A stretch of 32,488 bases of DNA. Source: Promethearchaeia archaeon. Its GTDB lineage: Archaea > Asgardarchaeota > Lokiarchaeia > Sigyniarchaeales > SOKP01. Below, piece by piece: positions 1 to 7,725 of this stretch. A program made the position numbers and the translations under genes. The notes under the pieces were generated by a model, which was given only the letters and a program-made list of their open reading frames with translations, was not told where the DNA came from and ran no database searches. The DNA lies in assembly GCA_029856295.1 (NCBI GenBank), contig JAHQWS010000204.1, positions 1 through 32,488 of the forward strand, in the 5' to 3' direction. Positions within the stretch are counted from its first letter, which is position 1, and every line of letters starts with the position of its first letter.

Positions 1-1
1 G

Positions 2-424
2 ATTAACTTGTTAAGTTATGATGAGAAAATTTCTGTGAAGGATTCTACATTAAATATTTGCGAATATAAACAAGCATTCACCCAGAATGCGGGAGTTCGT
101 CCTTTTGGAGTTTCTTTCTTAGTTGCTGGAATTGATTCAAATGGACCTTCTTTATATTTAACGGACCCTTCTGGGGCTATGTGGGGTTATAAAGCTTTTG
201 CTATAGGCTCTGGAGCGAATGAAGCAAGAGCTTATCTTGAGGAACATTATAAAGATGATATTAGTGATGAGAATTTAAAATTATTGCCCTTAAAAACGTT
301 AAAGGAATTGATGGGAGATAATTTGAATAAAAATACATATGATATAGCCTTTATATTGAAAGAAGATAATAAATATAAATTGTTAAGTATCGAAGAAAAG
401 GAAGATCTGTTAAAAAAAATTTAA
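2..424 (+). CDS. psmA: Proteasome subunit alpha, C-terminal part (cut by window edge)
   Basis: This is the C-terminal part of an archaeal 20S proteasome alpha subunit. Seven copies form the outer ring that gates entry to the proteolytic chamber. The frame is open to the window edge, so the N-terminus with the gate residues lies outside; the TTG at base 8 is an internal codon, not a start. Family hallmarks are the 'GVRPFGVSFLVAGID' strand, 'LYLTDPSGAMWGYKAFAIGSGANEA' (alpha-type, with no N-terminal nucleophile expected) and a C-terminal helix of about 30 residues ending in a lysine-rich tail. It lies upstream of SBDS and the exosome genes, the conserved archaeal superoperon order. A 158-nt gap follows, so SBDS may have its own promoter. 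Confidence 0.9.
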   Translation: MNLLSYDEKISVKDSTLNICEYKQAFTQNAGVRPFGVSFLVAGIDSNGPSLYLTDPSGAMWGYKAFAIGSGANEARAYLEEHYKDDISDENLKLLPLKTLKELMGDNLNKNTYDIAFILKEDNKYKLLSIEEKEDLLKKI

Positions 425-582
425 AATAATAATTGAAAAGTAAAAAGAAACAAAAAAAATTCAAAAAAATACCATTAAAAATTAAACTTATCTACTTATT
501 CCTTAATAATTCAAATAGATAGACAACATATAAGAAGGATAAATAGTAGGTAAATTTTTTATTAGATAGGGTAAATACTTTT

Positions 583-1374
583 ATGATTGATAGAGCAAGA
601 ATAGATTTAGGCGGTTACATAGTAGGACGCATTGAAAAAGGGGGAAGAACTTTTGAAATGCTTATTGATCCTGAACAGGCATGGGAAGCGAAGAAAATTA
701 TTCGAGAAGAGATCAATAAAAGATTAAGAGCGGGTAGTCAGAAAACTCGAGTCTCTGTTGAAGAATTAATAAATGACACTAAAATCAATTTAGAAATGAT
801 CTTTGAAAGTTTTACTGTTTTTGAAGACTTACGACGGGGCAAAAAAGCTACTGACGGTGATATGGAAGCTATCTTCAATACCACTGAAGGTAAGACAATT
901 AGCGGTTATATCCTTTTAGATGGAGAAATTCAATGGACTAAAGCCCAAAGAGAAGAAGAAAGAAATAAAAAACTAAAACAAATAATCACAATCATTAGTA
1001 AAAACGCAATAAACCCTCAAAATAAAAAACCACACCCTTCTCAAAGAATAGAAAAAGCTATTGATGAAGCGAATATCAAAATTGATTTAATGAAAAATGC
1101 CGAAGAACAAGTTGACGACATTATCAAAAAAATCCAGAGCATTATCCCAATTCGCATGGAACAGGCCGAGTTAGCAATTAAAATCCCGACAAGTTTTACT
1201 GCTAAAGGTTACCATATTGTTGCTCAATTGTCACAAATTAAGAAAGAAGAGTGGCAATCAGATGGTTCTTGGGTTGCTGTGGTCAGTTTACCTGCAGGAT
1301 TACAAATGGAATTAATTGATAAATTAAATAAATTAACCCATGGAAGAGTTCAAACAAAACCCTTAAAATCCTAA
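583..1374 (+). CDS. Ribosome maturation protein SBDS (SDO1 homologue)
   Basis: This is the archaeal Shwachman-Bodian-Diamond protein, 263 residues, close to the usual archaeal length. In eukaryotes SBDS works with the GTPase EFL1 to release the anti-association factor eIF6 from the large ribosomal subunit. The N-terminal FYSH domain (about 1-95) carries 'GGRTFEMLIDPEQAWEAKK' and 'FEDLRRGKKA'. It is followed by a helical middle domain (about 100-170, with 'HPSQRIEKAIDEA') and a ferredoxin-like C-terminal domain (about 180-260). A TATA-like stretch near 526-535 would give a short leader. The gene immediately precedes rrp4, matching the known archaeal linkage of SBDS with exosome genes and tying ribosome maturation to RNA processing. 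Confidence 0.95.
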   Translation: MIDRARIDLGGYIVGRIEKGGRTFEMLIDPEQAWEAKKIIREEINKRLRAGSQKTRVSVEELINDTKINLEMIFESFTVFEDLRRGKKATDGDMEAIFNTTEGKTISGYILLDGEIQWTKAQREEERNKKLKQIITIISKNAINPQNKKPHPSQRIEKAIDEANIKIDLMKNAEEQVDDIIKKIQSIIPIRMEQAELAIKIPTSFTAKGYHIVAQLSQIKKEEWQSDGSWVAVVSLPAGLQMELIDKLNKLTHGRVQTKPLKS

Positions 1375-1467
1375 CTTAAAAATTATTAATTTGTTCTAAA
1401 TACATTATTTTTTTGATGATAAGTTAGGTTAATAAATAAAATAAATAATAAGAGTGAGTAAAAATAA

Positions 1468-2250
1468 ATGGAAGATGAAGGAGAAATTCAAGAGGACGAC
1501 GAATTTGAGGATGAGGAAAGATCCCGAGAACTCGTCGTTCCGGGAGAAGTTTTGACTGAAGATGTTAATAATTTTTTACCAGGACGGGGAACAATATTAA
1601 ATGATACAAGAGATAAAATAATCTCACTTCATATTGGATTGAAGCAGATCAACAAGAATTATATTAATGTAATCCCACTTAAAGGAATTTATACACCTCA
1701 ACCAGGTGATAAAGTTATCGCAATAGTTGTGGATAAGAATCCTGTTAAATATAGATGTGATATAAATGCTAAGGATGATGCGCAACTCAAACCAAGAAAT
1801 ACAGAAAGAAGAATTAAAACTCGATTAGGAAGAGGACGGGATTATCAGCGAGATCACCGAGATGAATCTAACACGGATAGATTTGTAATTGGCGATGTGT
1901 TGATTGTAAAAGTCCTTTCAGCAGATCGCTTGAATAAACCAGAATTAACGACTGTTGGAAAGTATCTCGGGAAGAAAAATGGTGGTATTGTCATTTCAAT
2001 TGATCCCCCAAAAATTCCTCGAGTAATCGGACGTAGTGGATCAATGATAAAAATGCTTAAATCTTTAACCAATTGCAATATATTTGTTACTCAAAATGGG
2101 CGCATATGGTTAAGGGGTGATAACATAGCATATGAACGCTTACTTATTGATGCAATCTATAAGATCGAGAGAGAAGCACATACTTCAGGGTTAACTGATA
2201 GAATACAAGCATTTGTAAAAAATGAAAAAATAAAGAGAGGTATTAAATAA
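1468..2250 (+). CDS. rrp4: Exosome complex RNA-binding subunit Rrp4
   Basis: Rrp4 forms the RNA-binding cap of the archaeal exosome, on top of the Rrp41-Rrp42 hexamer. The N-terminal domain starts at about residue 22 ('ELVVPGEVLTED'). A divergent S1 domain (about 70-160) follows, then a KH domain with the GxxG-type loop 'IGRSGSMI' (about 187-194). Two oddities are seen. A very acidic leader covers residues 1-20. The middle of the S1 domain, where relatives have a hydrophobic 'shape' segment, is replaced by an Arg/Asp-rich stretch (about 98-138, including 'RRIKTRLGRGRDYQRDHRDE'). It is followed after 2 nt by rrp41, so co-translation is likely. Length (260) is normal to slightly long. Confidence 0.93.
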   Translation: MEDEGEIQEDDEFEDEERSRELVVPGEVLTEDVNNFLPGRGTILNDTRDKIISLHIGLKQINKNYINVIPLKGIYTPQPGDKVIAIVVDKNPVKYRCDINAKDDAQLKPRNTERRIKTRLGRGRDYQRDHRDESNTDRFVIGDVLIVKVLSADRLNKPELTTVGKYLGKKNGGIVISIDPPKIPRVIGRSGSMIKMLKSLTNCNIFVTQNGRIWLRGDNIAYERLLIDAIYKIEREAHTSGLTDRIQAFVKNEKIKRGIK

Positions 2251-2252
2251 AG

Positions 2253-3032
2253 ATGGTATTAATAATAAAAGACGAATATCCAGATAAATTATTTAGAGAA
2301 GATGGCAAAAGACTGGATGGACGTGATAAAAATGAATTGCGCCCAATTAAGATGGAAGTGGGTGTGATAAAAAACGCAGATGGTTCTGCATATCTTGAAT
2401 GGGGTAATAACAAAATATTTGCTGCTGTGTACGGACCTAGAGAAGTACATCCTCATCATCTCGCAAAGCCCGATCGCGGAATTTTACGAGTTTTTTATAG
2501 AATGGCTACCTATTCTGTATTTGATAGAAAAAGACCTGCACCGGGTCGTCGTGAAAAGGAGATCTCAATGATTATTTCTGATTGTATAGAGCCTGTTTTA
2601 TTCCTTGAACTTTATCCTGGTACTTCTTTTGAAGTATTTATAGAAGTCATTGATGCGGATGGAGGAACAAGATGTGCTAGCACAATTGTTGCTTCTTTAG
2701 CGTTAGCTGATGCTGGTGTCCCTATGAAAAGTTTAGTCACTGCCGTAGCCGTTGGTAAAATTGATGGGGAGATTGTGGTAGACCTTTCAGGTATAGAGGA
2801 TAAAGCTGGAGATGCTGATCTTCCTTTAGCGATTACCTGGTTTAATAATGAAATTTCATTATTACAATTTGATGGTACTATGGATGCTGAGGAATTTGAT
2901 ACATGTTTAACACTTGGGAAGGAAGCTGCAGAAAAGATATATAAAATTCAGTTAGATACATTAAGAAGTAAATATATCTCAATTCAAGAAAGTGTTAGCG
3001 AAATATCAAATACAAGTGGAGGTGAAGAGTAA
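2253..3032 (+). CDS. rrp41: Exosome catalytic subunit Rrp41 (RNase PH fold)
   Basis: Rrp41 is the active phosphorolytic 3'-5' exoribonuclease subunit of the archaeal exosome; it also adds A-rich tails when phosphate is low. The 259-residue protein is a single RNase PH domain. Visible signatures are 'RLDGRD' (19-24), an Arg-rich RNA/phosphate patch 'RKRPAPGRREKE' (92-103), 'DADGGTR' (134-140) and the catalytic acidic segment 'GDADLP' (186-191), so the active site looks intact. Residues after about 245 form a Ser-rich tail. The gene sits 2 nt after rrp4 and 2 nt before rrp42, the canonical rrp4-rrp41-rrp42 operon. Confidence 0.96.
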   Translation: MVLIIKDEYPDKLFREDGKRLDGRDKNELRPIKMEVGVIKNADGSAYLEWGNNKIFAAVYGPREVHPHHLAKPDRGILRVFYRMATYSVFDRKRPAPGRREKEISMIISDCIEPVLFLELYPGTSFEVFIEVIDADGGTRCASTIVASLALADAGVPMKSLVTAVAVGKIDGEIVVDLSGIEDKAGDADLPLAITWFNNEISLLQFDGTMDAEEFDTCLTLGKEAAEKIYKIQLDTLRSKYISIQESVSEISNTSGGEE

Positions 3033-3034
3033 AT

Positions 3035-3862
3035 ATGATGGATGTTAAAAGAGTTATTTCAACGATCGAACGAAAATATATTATAAATAATTTGAAAAAA
3101 GAAGAGAGGATTGACGGAAGGGGTTTGTGGGAATATCGTGAATTTAAAATAGATTCAGATATGGTCGCATCTGCAGAAGGGTCTGCTGATGTAATGCTAG
3201 GAGAAACTCGAATTATTACTGGGTTAAAATATGATGTTGGTTCGCCTTTTCCTGATTTACCTGATGCAGGTGTTTGTACAATAATGGCAGAGTTATTACC
3301 TTTGGCATCTCCTTTATTTGAGAGAGGCCCTCCAGATGAACAATCAATAGAATTAGCTCGTGTAGTAGATCGAGGAATTCGACATGCTGATTGCGTTCAA
3401 ACTAAAAAACTTTGCATTAAGGAGAAAGAAGCAGTCTATATCTTATTTGTAGATATGTATGTCATAAATCATGGCGGCAATTTAATTGACTGTGGTGGCG
3501 TAAGCGCCTTAGCTACATTGATTTCAGCCCATATTCCTGAAGGAATATATACTGAAAATGGTATAGAATGGACGGGGAATTATTTAACAGGTGAGGATAT
3601 TGTGAACGAATTACCTTTAGTTTTAACTTACGGTAAAATTGATGACATCATATTCTTAGATCCAAGCTTACCAGAGGAATTAGTATGTGATGGAAAGATT
3701 TCCATTTCAGTAACAGAAGATAAAATAACATCAATCCAAAAAAGCGGTGCTACCACATTTTCTTTTGATGAAATTCGTATGCTAGGTCAGAAAACAATTG
3801 AAATTGGTAAAGAATTGAGAAATAAATTAAATTTTTGGCAATATAAGGTAAAAATTGACTAA
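3035..3862 (+). CDS. rrp42: Exosome structural subunit Rrp42
   Basis: Rrp42 is the RNase PH-like partner that pairs with Rrp41 in the exosome ring. It lacks phosphorolytic residues but completes the RNA-binding pore. The 275-residue protein shows 'RIDGRGLWEYREFKI', 'SAEGSADVMLGETRI', 'FERGPPDEQSIELARVVDRGIR' and 'INHGGNLIDCGG', all typical of archaeal Rrp42. The Rrp41-type catalytic 'GDADLP' segment is missing, as expected. Two in-frame ATG codons open the gene (3035 and 3038), and the GGTGAAGAG at the end of rrp41 can serve as ribosome binding site. Three T-runs follow the stop, so the exosome transcript probably ends there. Confidence 0.95.
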   Translation: MMDVKRVISTIERKYIINNLKKEERIDGRGLWEYREFKIDSDMVASAEGSADVMLGETRIITGLKYDVGSPFPDLPDAGVCTIMAELLPLASPLFERGPPDEQSIELARVVDRGIRHADCVQTKKLCIKEKEAVYILFVDMYVINHGGNLIDCGGVSALATLISAHIPEGIYTENGIEWTGNYLTGEDIVNELPLVLTYGKIDDIIFLDPSLPEELVCDGKISISVTEDKITSIQKSGATTFSFDEIRMLGQKTIEIGKELRNKLNFWQYKVKID

Positions 3863-3883
3863 ATGTATTGCCTTATGCCCTTG

Positions 3884-3907
3884 TTTTTTACTATTTTTAA
3901 CTTTTTT
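3884..3907 (+). terminator. T-rich terminator after rrp42
   Basis: Three T-runs (3884-3889, 3894-3898, 3902-3907) follow the rrp42 stop within 45 nt. Archaeal transcription usually ends at oligo-T stretches without a required hairpin. A TATA-like element lies just downstream, consistent with one transcript ending and another starting here. Confidence 0.45.
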
Positions 3908-3921
3908 CACGAAAATTTTTA

Positions 3922-3929
3922 TTTTATAA
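3922..3929 (+). promoter_or_regulatory. TATA box candidate for the eL43-pcc1 genes
   Basis: The stretch TTTTATAA lies 47-54 nt ahead of the eL43 start. Transcription starting about 25 nt downstream would leave a leader of roughly 25 nt. This is called on position and composition only; in DNA this AT-rich such matches are common. Confidence 0.35.
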
Positions 3930-3975
3930 TAATTTTAATAGAATATCAATAATTTTAAATAAAACGGGTAGTATC

Positions 3976-4266
3976 ATGGGAAAGACTAAAAAAGTCGGCT
4001 GGACAGGTCGCTACGGAGCAAGATACGGTTCAAATGTACGTAAAAGAGTACGCTTAATTATGGAAAGAATGAAAGGGGGGAACATAAAATGCCCTCGATG
4101 CATGACTGTAGGTTCAGTTTATCGTGTCTCAACGGGGATTTGGCATTGTAAAAAATGCGGGGCTAAATTTACAGGTGGTGCATATGATATTGTTACTCCT
4201 AGAGGCGCAGAATCGTACCGAATTGCAAAGAGAAAACAACGTGAATTAGAAGTAATCGAAGAATAA
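3976..4266 (+). CDS. rpl37ae: Large ribosomal subunit protein eL43 (L37Ae)
   Basis: This is a 96-residue zinc ribosomal protein shared by archaea and eukaryotes. The N-terminus is strongly basic ('MGKTKKVGWTGRYGARYGSNVRKRVR'-type, 1-26). A zinc ribbon of CPRC (about 40-43) and CKKC (about 58-61) follows, then 'GGAYDIVTPRGAE'. Length and motif spacing match the family. The stop codon shares one base with the pcc1 start (TAATG at 4264-4268), a tight coupling. In many archaea rpoP follows eL43; it is absent here and pcc1 is joined directly. Confidence 0.95.
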   Translation: MGKTKKVGWTGRYGARYGSNVRKRVRLIMERMKGGNIKCPRCMTVGSVYRVSTGIWHCKKCGAKFTGGAYDIVTPRGAESYRIAKRKQRELEVIEE

Positions 4267-4529
4267 TGAGTAATTCTAATTACTTTTCTATAAAATCAAC
4301 AATAGAACTAACTTTTAAGGATTCAAACACTTGTACTTTAGCGTATAATTCGTTTTTACCAGAATTAAAAAAGGCAAAATCTCATAGATCAAGAATTTTA
4401 ATGGAAAAACTGGATAACGCTTTAATTTTTTCTATTGAAAGTGCTGATATAACCGCTTTTAGAGCGTCTATAAGCGATGTTATTAGCTTTGGAAAAATTA
4501 TTGATAGTACTTTAAAATTATGCGAGTAA
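4266..4529 (+). CDS. pcc1: KEOPS complex subunit Pcc1
   Basis: Pcc1 is the dimeric scaffold of the KEOPS complex, which transfers threonylcarbamoyl to A37 of ANN-decoding tRNAs (t6A). The 87-residue protein has the beta-beta-alpha layout of Pcc1: 'IKSTIELTFKDSNTCTLAYNSFLPELKK', a helix around 'SHRSRILMEKLDNALIFSIES' and 'DITAFRASISDVISFGKIIDSTLKL'. The start overlaps the eL43 stop by one base. A second KEOPS subunit (Cgi121) and the enzyme that makes its substrate (Sua5) lie within 7 kb, supporting the assignment. Confidence 0.88.
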   Translation: MSNSNYFSIKSTIELTFKDSNTCTLAYNSFLPELKKAKSHRSRILMEKLDNALIFSIESADITAFRASISDVISFGKIIDSTLKLCE

Positions 4530-4555
4530 AACATTTATAACTTATCATATTACAA

Positions 4556-4566
4556 TTTTTATAAAA
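4556..4566 (+). promoter_or_regulatory. TATA box before prefoldin beta
   Basis: The stretch TTTTTATAAAA is centred about 24 nt before the ATG of the prefoldin gene. That spacing would place transcription start almost on the ATG, predicting a leaderless or nearly leaderless mRNA. The same 11-mer recurs upstream of the first ECF ATPase and of the FGGY kinase. Confidence 0.5.
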
Positions 4567-4584
4567 AAAAAACTATGAAGAATT

Positions 4585-4947
4585 ATGAGTATAGATTTAA
4601 ATAGCCTTGATGAGGAAGTAAGGAACAAAGTAATAAACCTGCAGAATCTTTCTACTACAATGGAATACTTATCACAACAGAAGATGCAAATTGAAACGAG
4701 CTTAAGAGATACAGAACTAGCGATCGAAGAACTTGAAAAAATTAACCCGGATGATGTTGTCTATAAATCAATTGGCGGAATATTAGTCAAAAGCGAAAAA
4801 AATAAGCTGCTCGATGAAAAAAAATCACTGAAAGTTACTTTAGAGATGCGTTCTAAAACTGTAACCCAGAAACTCGATAGAACTAAGAGCCAAATCGAAA
4901 CTATGAGAAATTCAATTCAGGCAGATCTTCAAAGTAAAAGTGCTTAA
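4585..4947 (+). CDS. pfdB: Prefoldin subunit beta
   Basis: This is the beta subunit of the hexameric co-chaperone prefoldin, which captures unfolded protein with its coiled-coil tentacles and hands it to the thermosome. The 120-residue protein consists of two long coiled coils (about 5-55 and 75-118) joined by a beta hairpin around 'DVVYKSIGGILVKSEKNKL', the classic beta-class layout. A Gln-rich first coil ('LSQQKMQIE') and a C-terminal coil ending 'LQSKSA' fit the family. It is a regular neighbour of eL43/pcc1 in archaea. The stop lies 4 nt before the ATG chosen for the DHH gene. Confidence 0.93.
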   Translation: MSIDLNSLDEEVRNKVINLQNLSTTMEYLSQQKMQIETSLRDTELAIEELEKINPDDVVYKSIGGILVKSEKNKLLDEKKSLKVTLEMRSKTVTQKLDRTKSQIETMRNSIQADLQSKSA

Positions 4948-4951
4948 TTGT

Positions 4952-5959
4952 ATGTTGACATATAAGTTTGAAGATTTCAAAACATATTTGAAAAATAAAA
5001 ATGTTTTAATAACTACTCACGCGCATGTGGATATTGATGGTGCTGCCTCTTGTTATATCTTTAAAATTTTTTTCACTAGTTATTTTAAAAATGAAGCCGC
5101 TTTAGTACTTCCTGAATTCTCCAAATCTACAAGAGACTTTCTAGAAAAAGTTTCACAAAAATTTCGGGAACTCTCCTTTTCTTTTAATGACGAATTTGAT
5201 ATTTCAAATATAGATGTAATTCTGGTATTAGATACTAATAACTTAGCACAAGTAAGTATTTTTGATAAATTGAATATTAGTAATGCCGAGATTCCCTTCA
5301 TTTTTATTGATCATCATTTAAATCTTAAAAAGGATTACAAAAACAATCTCTCTTCCTTAAATATTATCAACGAACAAGTCTCTTCTACTTCCGAAATAAT
5401 TTTTGAATTATGCGAATTCTTTAATTTTAAATTGGAATTTCCTTATAAATTTCTATTAATCTCTGCAATATTAACTGATTCGGGGTTTTTCAAATATGGC
5501 AATAATGATACAATAAAACGGATATCAAGATTATTGGACGATCAGTTAGATTTTCAAGAAATTCTATCAACACTTGAGTTTGAACAAGATATTTCTGAAA
5601 AATTAGCAAGAATAAAAGCATTACAGCGATTGAAATTAATCCGTTCAAAGGATTGGTTGATTGGAATGACACATGTAGGTAGTTTTGAAGCAGGTGTTGC
5701 AGCTTTATTGATTAACATAGGCTTAGATGTGAGTATTGTATATTCTGAAAAAAAGACGACATTTAGAATTAGTACGAGAGCAAAGAAAAGGGTTTGCATA
5801 AAAACAGGTTTACATTTAGGAAAAATTTTACAGGAAGTGGCTGAGGAATGTGAAGGAAGTGGGGGTGGTCATGATGGTGCTGCTTCTCTAAATGGAAAGA
5901 ATGATCTAAAAAAGATTTTAAACAAAATCATTGAGAAAATAAAACAAATTTTAAAATAA
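4952..5959 (+). CDS. DHH-family phosphoesterase (RecJ/NrnA-like)
   Basis: This is a DHH/DHHA1 metal-dependent phosphoesterase. Family members cleave single-stranded nucleic acid ends, short oligonucleotides or cyclic dinucleotides; the substrate cannot be read here. Motifs in order are 'HAHVDIDGAAS' (about 25-35), 'VLDTNN', 'FIDHHLN' (the DHH motif), 'LTDSGFFKY', and a C-terminal DHHA1 'GSGGGHDGAAS'. All metal ligands look present. I start at the ATG at 4952, outside prefoldin, rather than the upstream in-frame GTG at 4940, which would overlap pfdB by 8 nt. It lies directly behind the exosome superoperon, so a role in finishing degradation of short RNA is attractive but unproven. Confidence 0.88.
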   Translation: MLTYKFEDFKTYLKNKNVLITTHAHVDIDGAASCYIFKIFFTSYFKNEAALVLPEFSKSTRDFLEKVSQKFRELSFSFNDEFDISNIDVILVLDTNNLAQVSIFDKLNISNAEIPFIFIDHHLNLKKDYKNNLSSLNIINEQVSSTSEIIFELCEFFNFKLEFPYKFLLISAILTDSGFFKYGNNDTIKRISRLLDDQLDFQEILSTLEFEQDISEKLARIKALQRLKLIRSKDWLIGMTHVGSFEAGVAALLINIGLDVSIVYSEKKTTFRISTRAKKRVCIKTGLHLGKILQEVAEECEGSGGGHDGAASLNGKNDLKKILNKIIEKIKQILK

Positions 5960-5966
5960 CTAAGAA

Positions 5967-5977
5967 TTTTTATAAAA
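5967..5977 (+). promoter_or_regulatory. TATA box before the ECF transporter operon
   Basis: TTTTTATAAAA lies 35 nt before the ecfA1 ATG, so transcription should start within about 5-10 nt of the start codon, with little or no leader. The element is identical to that upstream of the prefoldin gene. Confidence 0.5.
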
Positions 5978-6001
5978 CAATATAATTGGTTCGCGTTTGT
6001 T

Positions 6002-6841
6002 ATGCATTTAATTGAATTTCATAATTTTTACTTCCGGTATAAAAAAAATAAGGAATATCAATTAAATGAAATTAATCTAAAGATAGACGAAAATAAATTT
6101 ATTTTATTATGCGGCCAGACCGGTTCAGGTAAAACTACTTTAATTCGGTGTATGAATGGACTGATCCCCCAATTTTATCCAGGATTCTATAGAGGTTATG
6201 TTAAAGTTCTTGGAAAAGATACAGCTGAAGCCCCCATTGCGGATTTATCTACTGAAATTGGAATTGTCTTCCAAAATCCTGAGAATCAATTAATATCAAT
6301 GAATGTTGAGCATGAAATTGCTTTTGGTATGGAAAATCTTGGAATTCCCCGTGAAGAGATGGAAAAGAGAATTAAAGAAGTTATTAAATTAACCGAAATT
6401 GAGCATTTACTAGATAAAGCTCCATTTGAGCTGAGTGGCGGAGAACAGCAACGAGTTGCAATTGCTTCAATTTTGGTTTTAGAACCAAAAATTTTGATTT
6501 TAGATGAGCCTACTGCATTACTTGATCCAAGTATGGCTGATAAAATAATTAAATTATTGAAGAAAATCCAGACGGAAAAAAACGTGACCATTATTATTAG
6601 TGAGCATAGAATGGATTTGGTTGTTCCTTATGCTGACGAAATAATTTTATTAGATAACGCAAAAATACTTGAACATGGAAAACGAGAAGAAGTATTGAAT
6701 GGTGAAAATTTCCAGAGATTGACCATTAATAAACCAGTCATTTATTCAGTATTTACAACATTAAAAAGTGAACAGTTGTATAAGGAAAAAATTCCTGCTT
6801 CTATTGATGAAGCTATAAGGTATTTTCAAAATTATAAGTAA
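6002..6841 (+). CDS. ecfA1: ECF transporter ATP-binding subunit (first EcfA)
   Basis: This is an ABC ATPase of an energy-coupling-factor importer, 279 residues. In order: Walker A 'GQTGSGKTT', Q-loop 'FQNPENQL' (the NPENQ form typical of EcfA/CbiO), signature 'LSGGEQQR', Walker B 'ILILDEPT' and the switch His in 'ISEHRMD'. Every catalytic element is intact. It is paired with a second EcfA 14 nt downstream and an EcfT, giving a complete energizing unit at the cytoplasmic membrane that would drive uptake of a vitamin or metal once joined by an S component. No S component is encoded in this window, so the substrate is unknown. Confidence 0.93.
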   Translation: MHLIEFHNFYFRYKKNKEYQLNEINLKIDENKFILLCGQTGSGKTTLIRCMNGLIPQFYPGFYRGYVKVLGKDTAEAPIADLSTEIGIVFQNPENQLISMNVEHEIAFGMENLGIPREEMEKRIKEVIKLTEIEHLLDKAPFELSGGEQQRVAIASILVLEPKILILDEPTALLDPSMADKIIKLLKKIQTEKNVTIIISEHRMDLVVPYADEIILLDNAKILEHGKREEVLNGENFQRLTINKPVIYSVFTTLKSEQLYKEKIPASIDEAIRYFQNYK

Positions 6842-6855
6842 AAAAAGGATACAAT

Positions 6856-7725
6856 ATGCCCCAAGATTACCCCTTAATAGTAGTACACGATGTAGATTAC
6901 AAATATCTTAATGAAACCGTAGCTTTAAAAAAAATAAATTTAAAAATTTATAAAGGTGAATTAATTGGGATTATGGGAAAAAACGGAGCAGGCAAAACCA
7001 CATTAATAAGGACTTTTAACGGTTTAATACGGCCTACTAACGGCAATATTTATATAAATGGTGAAAATATAAAATCTAAAACACCTGGTACCCTATCTCA
7101 AAAAGTGGGCATAATTTTTCAAAATCCTCAACATCAAGTTTTTTCTAACACTGTGGAAGAAGAAATTAAATATTCATTAAAAAGTCTCAATCTTAGCAAA
7201 CAAGAAAATCAAATTAAAACCGATGATATTTTAAAAAAATTTGATTTGGATAAATATAGGGAACGCTCACCTTTGAACCTTTCAGGAGGAGAGACTAAAA
7301 AATTAGCAGTAGCATCAATATTTTGTAGAGATCCAGATATTCTCGTCTTTGATGAGCCCACTTTAGGACAGGATGCTAAAGAAATCAGTTTTTTTATAGA
7401 ATTAATTAAAAGCGAAATGAAAATTGGAAAAACTATCGTCATTATCACTCATAATATAGAATTTGCTATGGAATACATCTCCCGAACGATTTTAATGGCG
7501 GATGGAAAAATTATTGCTGATGGCCCTACAGAAAAGATAATAACCAATGAATTTTTAGTCAAAAAATCTGCTCTCATTTTACCCCAAATAAGTCAATTTA
7601 ATATAGCGCTTAATGATATAGGAATTCCATGTCCAAATAATATTTATTCCAAAGATAAAATGACTGAATTTTTAGCTGGTTATATAAAAGATAAATCTAA
7701 AGTAGTGTCAGGTGAAAGTAACTAA
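6856..7725 (+). CDS. ecfA2: ECF transporter ATP-binding subunit (second EcfA)
   Basis: This is the second ABC ATPase of the ECF module, 289 residues. It has Walker A 'GKNGAGKTT', Q-loop 'FQNPQHQVF', signature 'LSGGETKKL', Walker B 'ILVFDEPT' and switch His 'ITHNIEF'. It differs enough from its neighbour to form the usual EcfA-EcfA' heterodimer. The C-terminal 60 residues extend past the ABC core, as in other EcfA proteins. A ribosome binding site (AAAAGGA) precedes the ATG, and the stop overlaps the ecfT start (TAATG), indicating an operon. Confidence 0.93.
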   Translation: MPQDYPLIVVHDVDYKYLNETVALKKINLKIYKGELIGIMGKNGAGKTTLIRTFNGLIRPTNGNIYINGENIKSKTPGTLSQKVGIIFQNPQHQVFSNTVEEEIKYSLKSLNLSKQENQIKTDDILKKFDLDKYRERSPLNLSGGETKKLAVASIFCRDPDILVFDEPTLGQDAKEISFFIELIKSEMKIGKTIVIITHNIEFAMEYISRTILMADGKIIADGPTEKIITNEFLVKKSALILPQISQFNIALNDIGIPCPNNIYSKDKMTEFLAGYIKDKSKVVSGESN

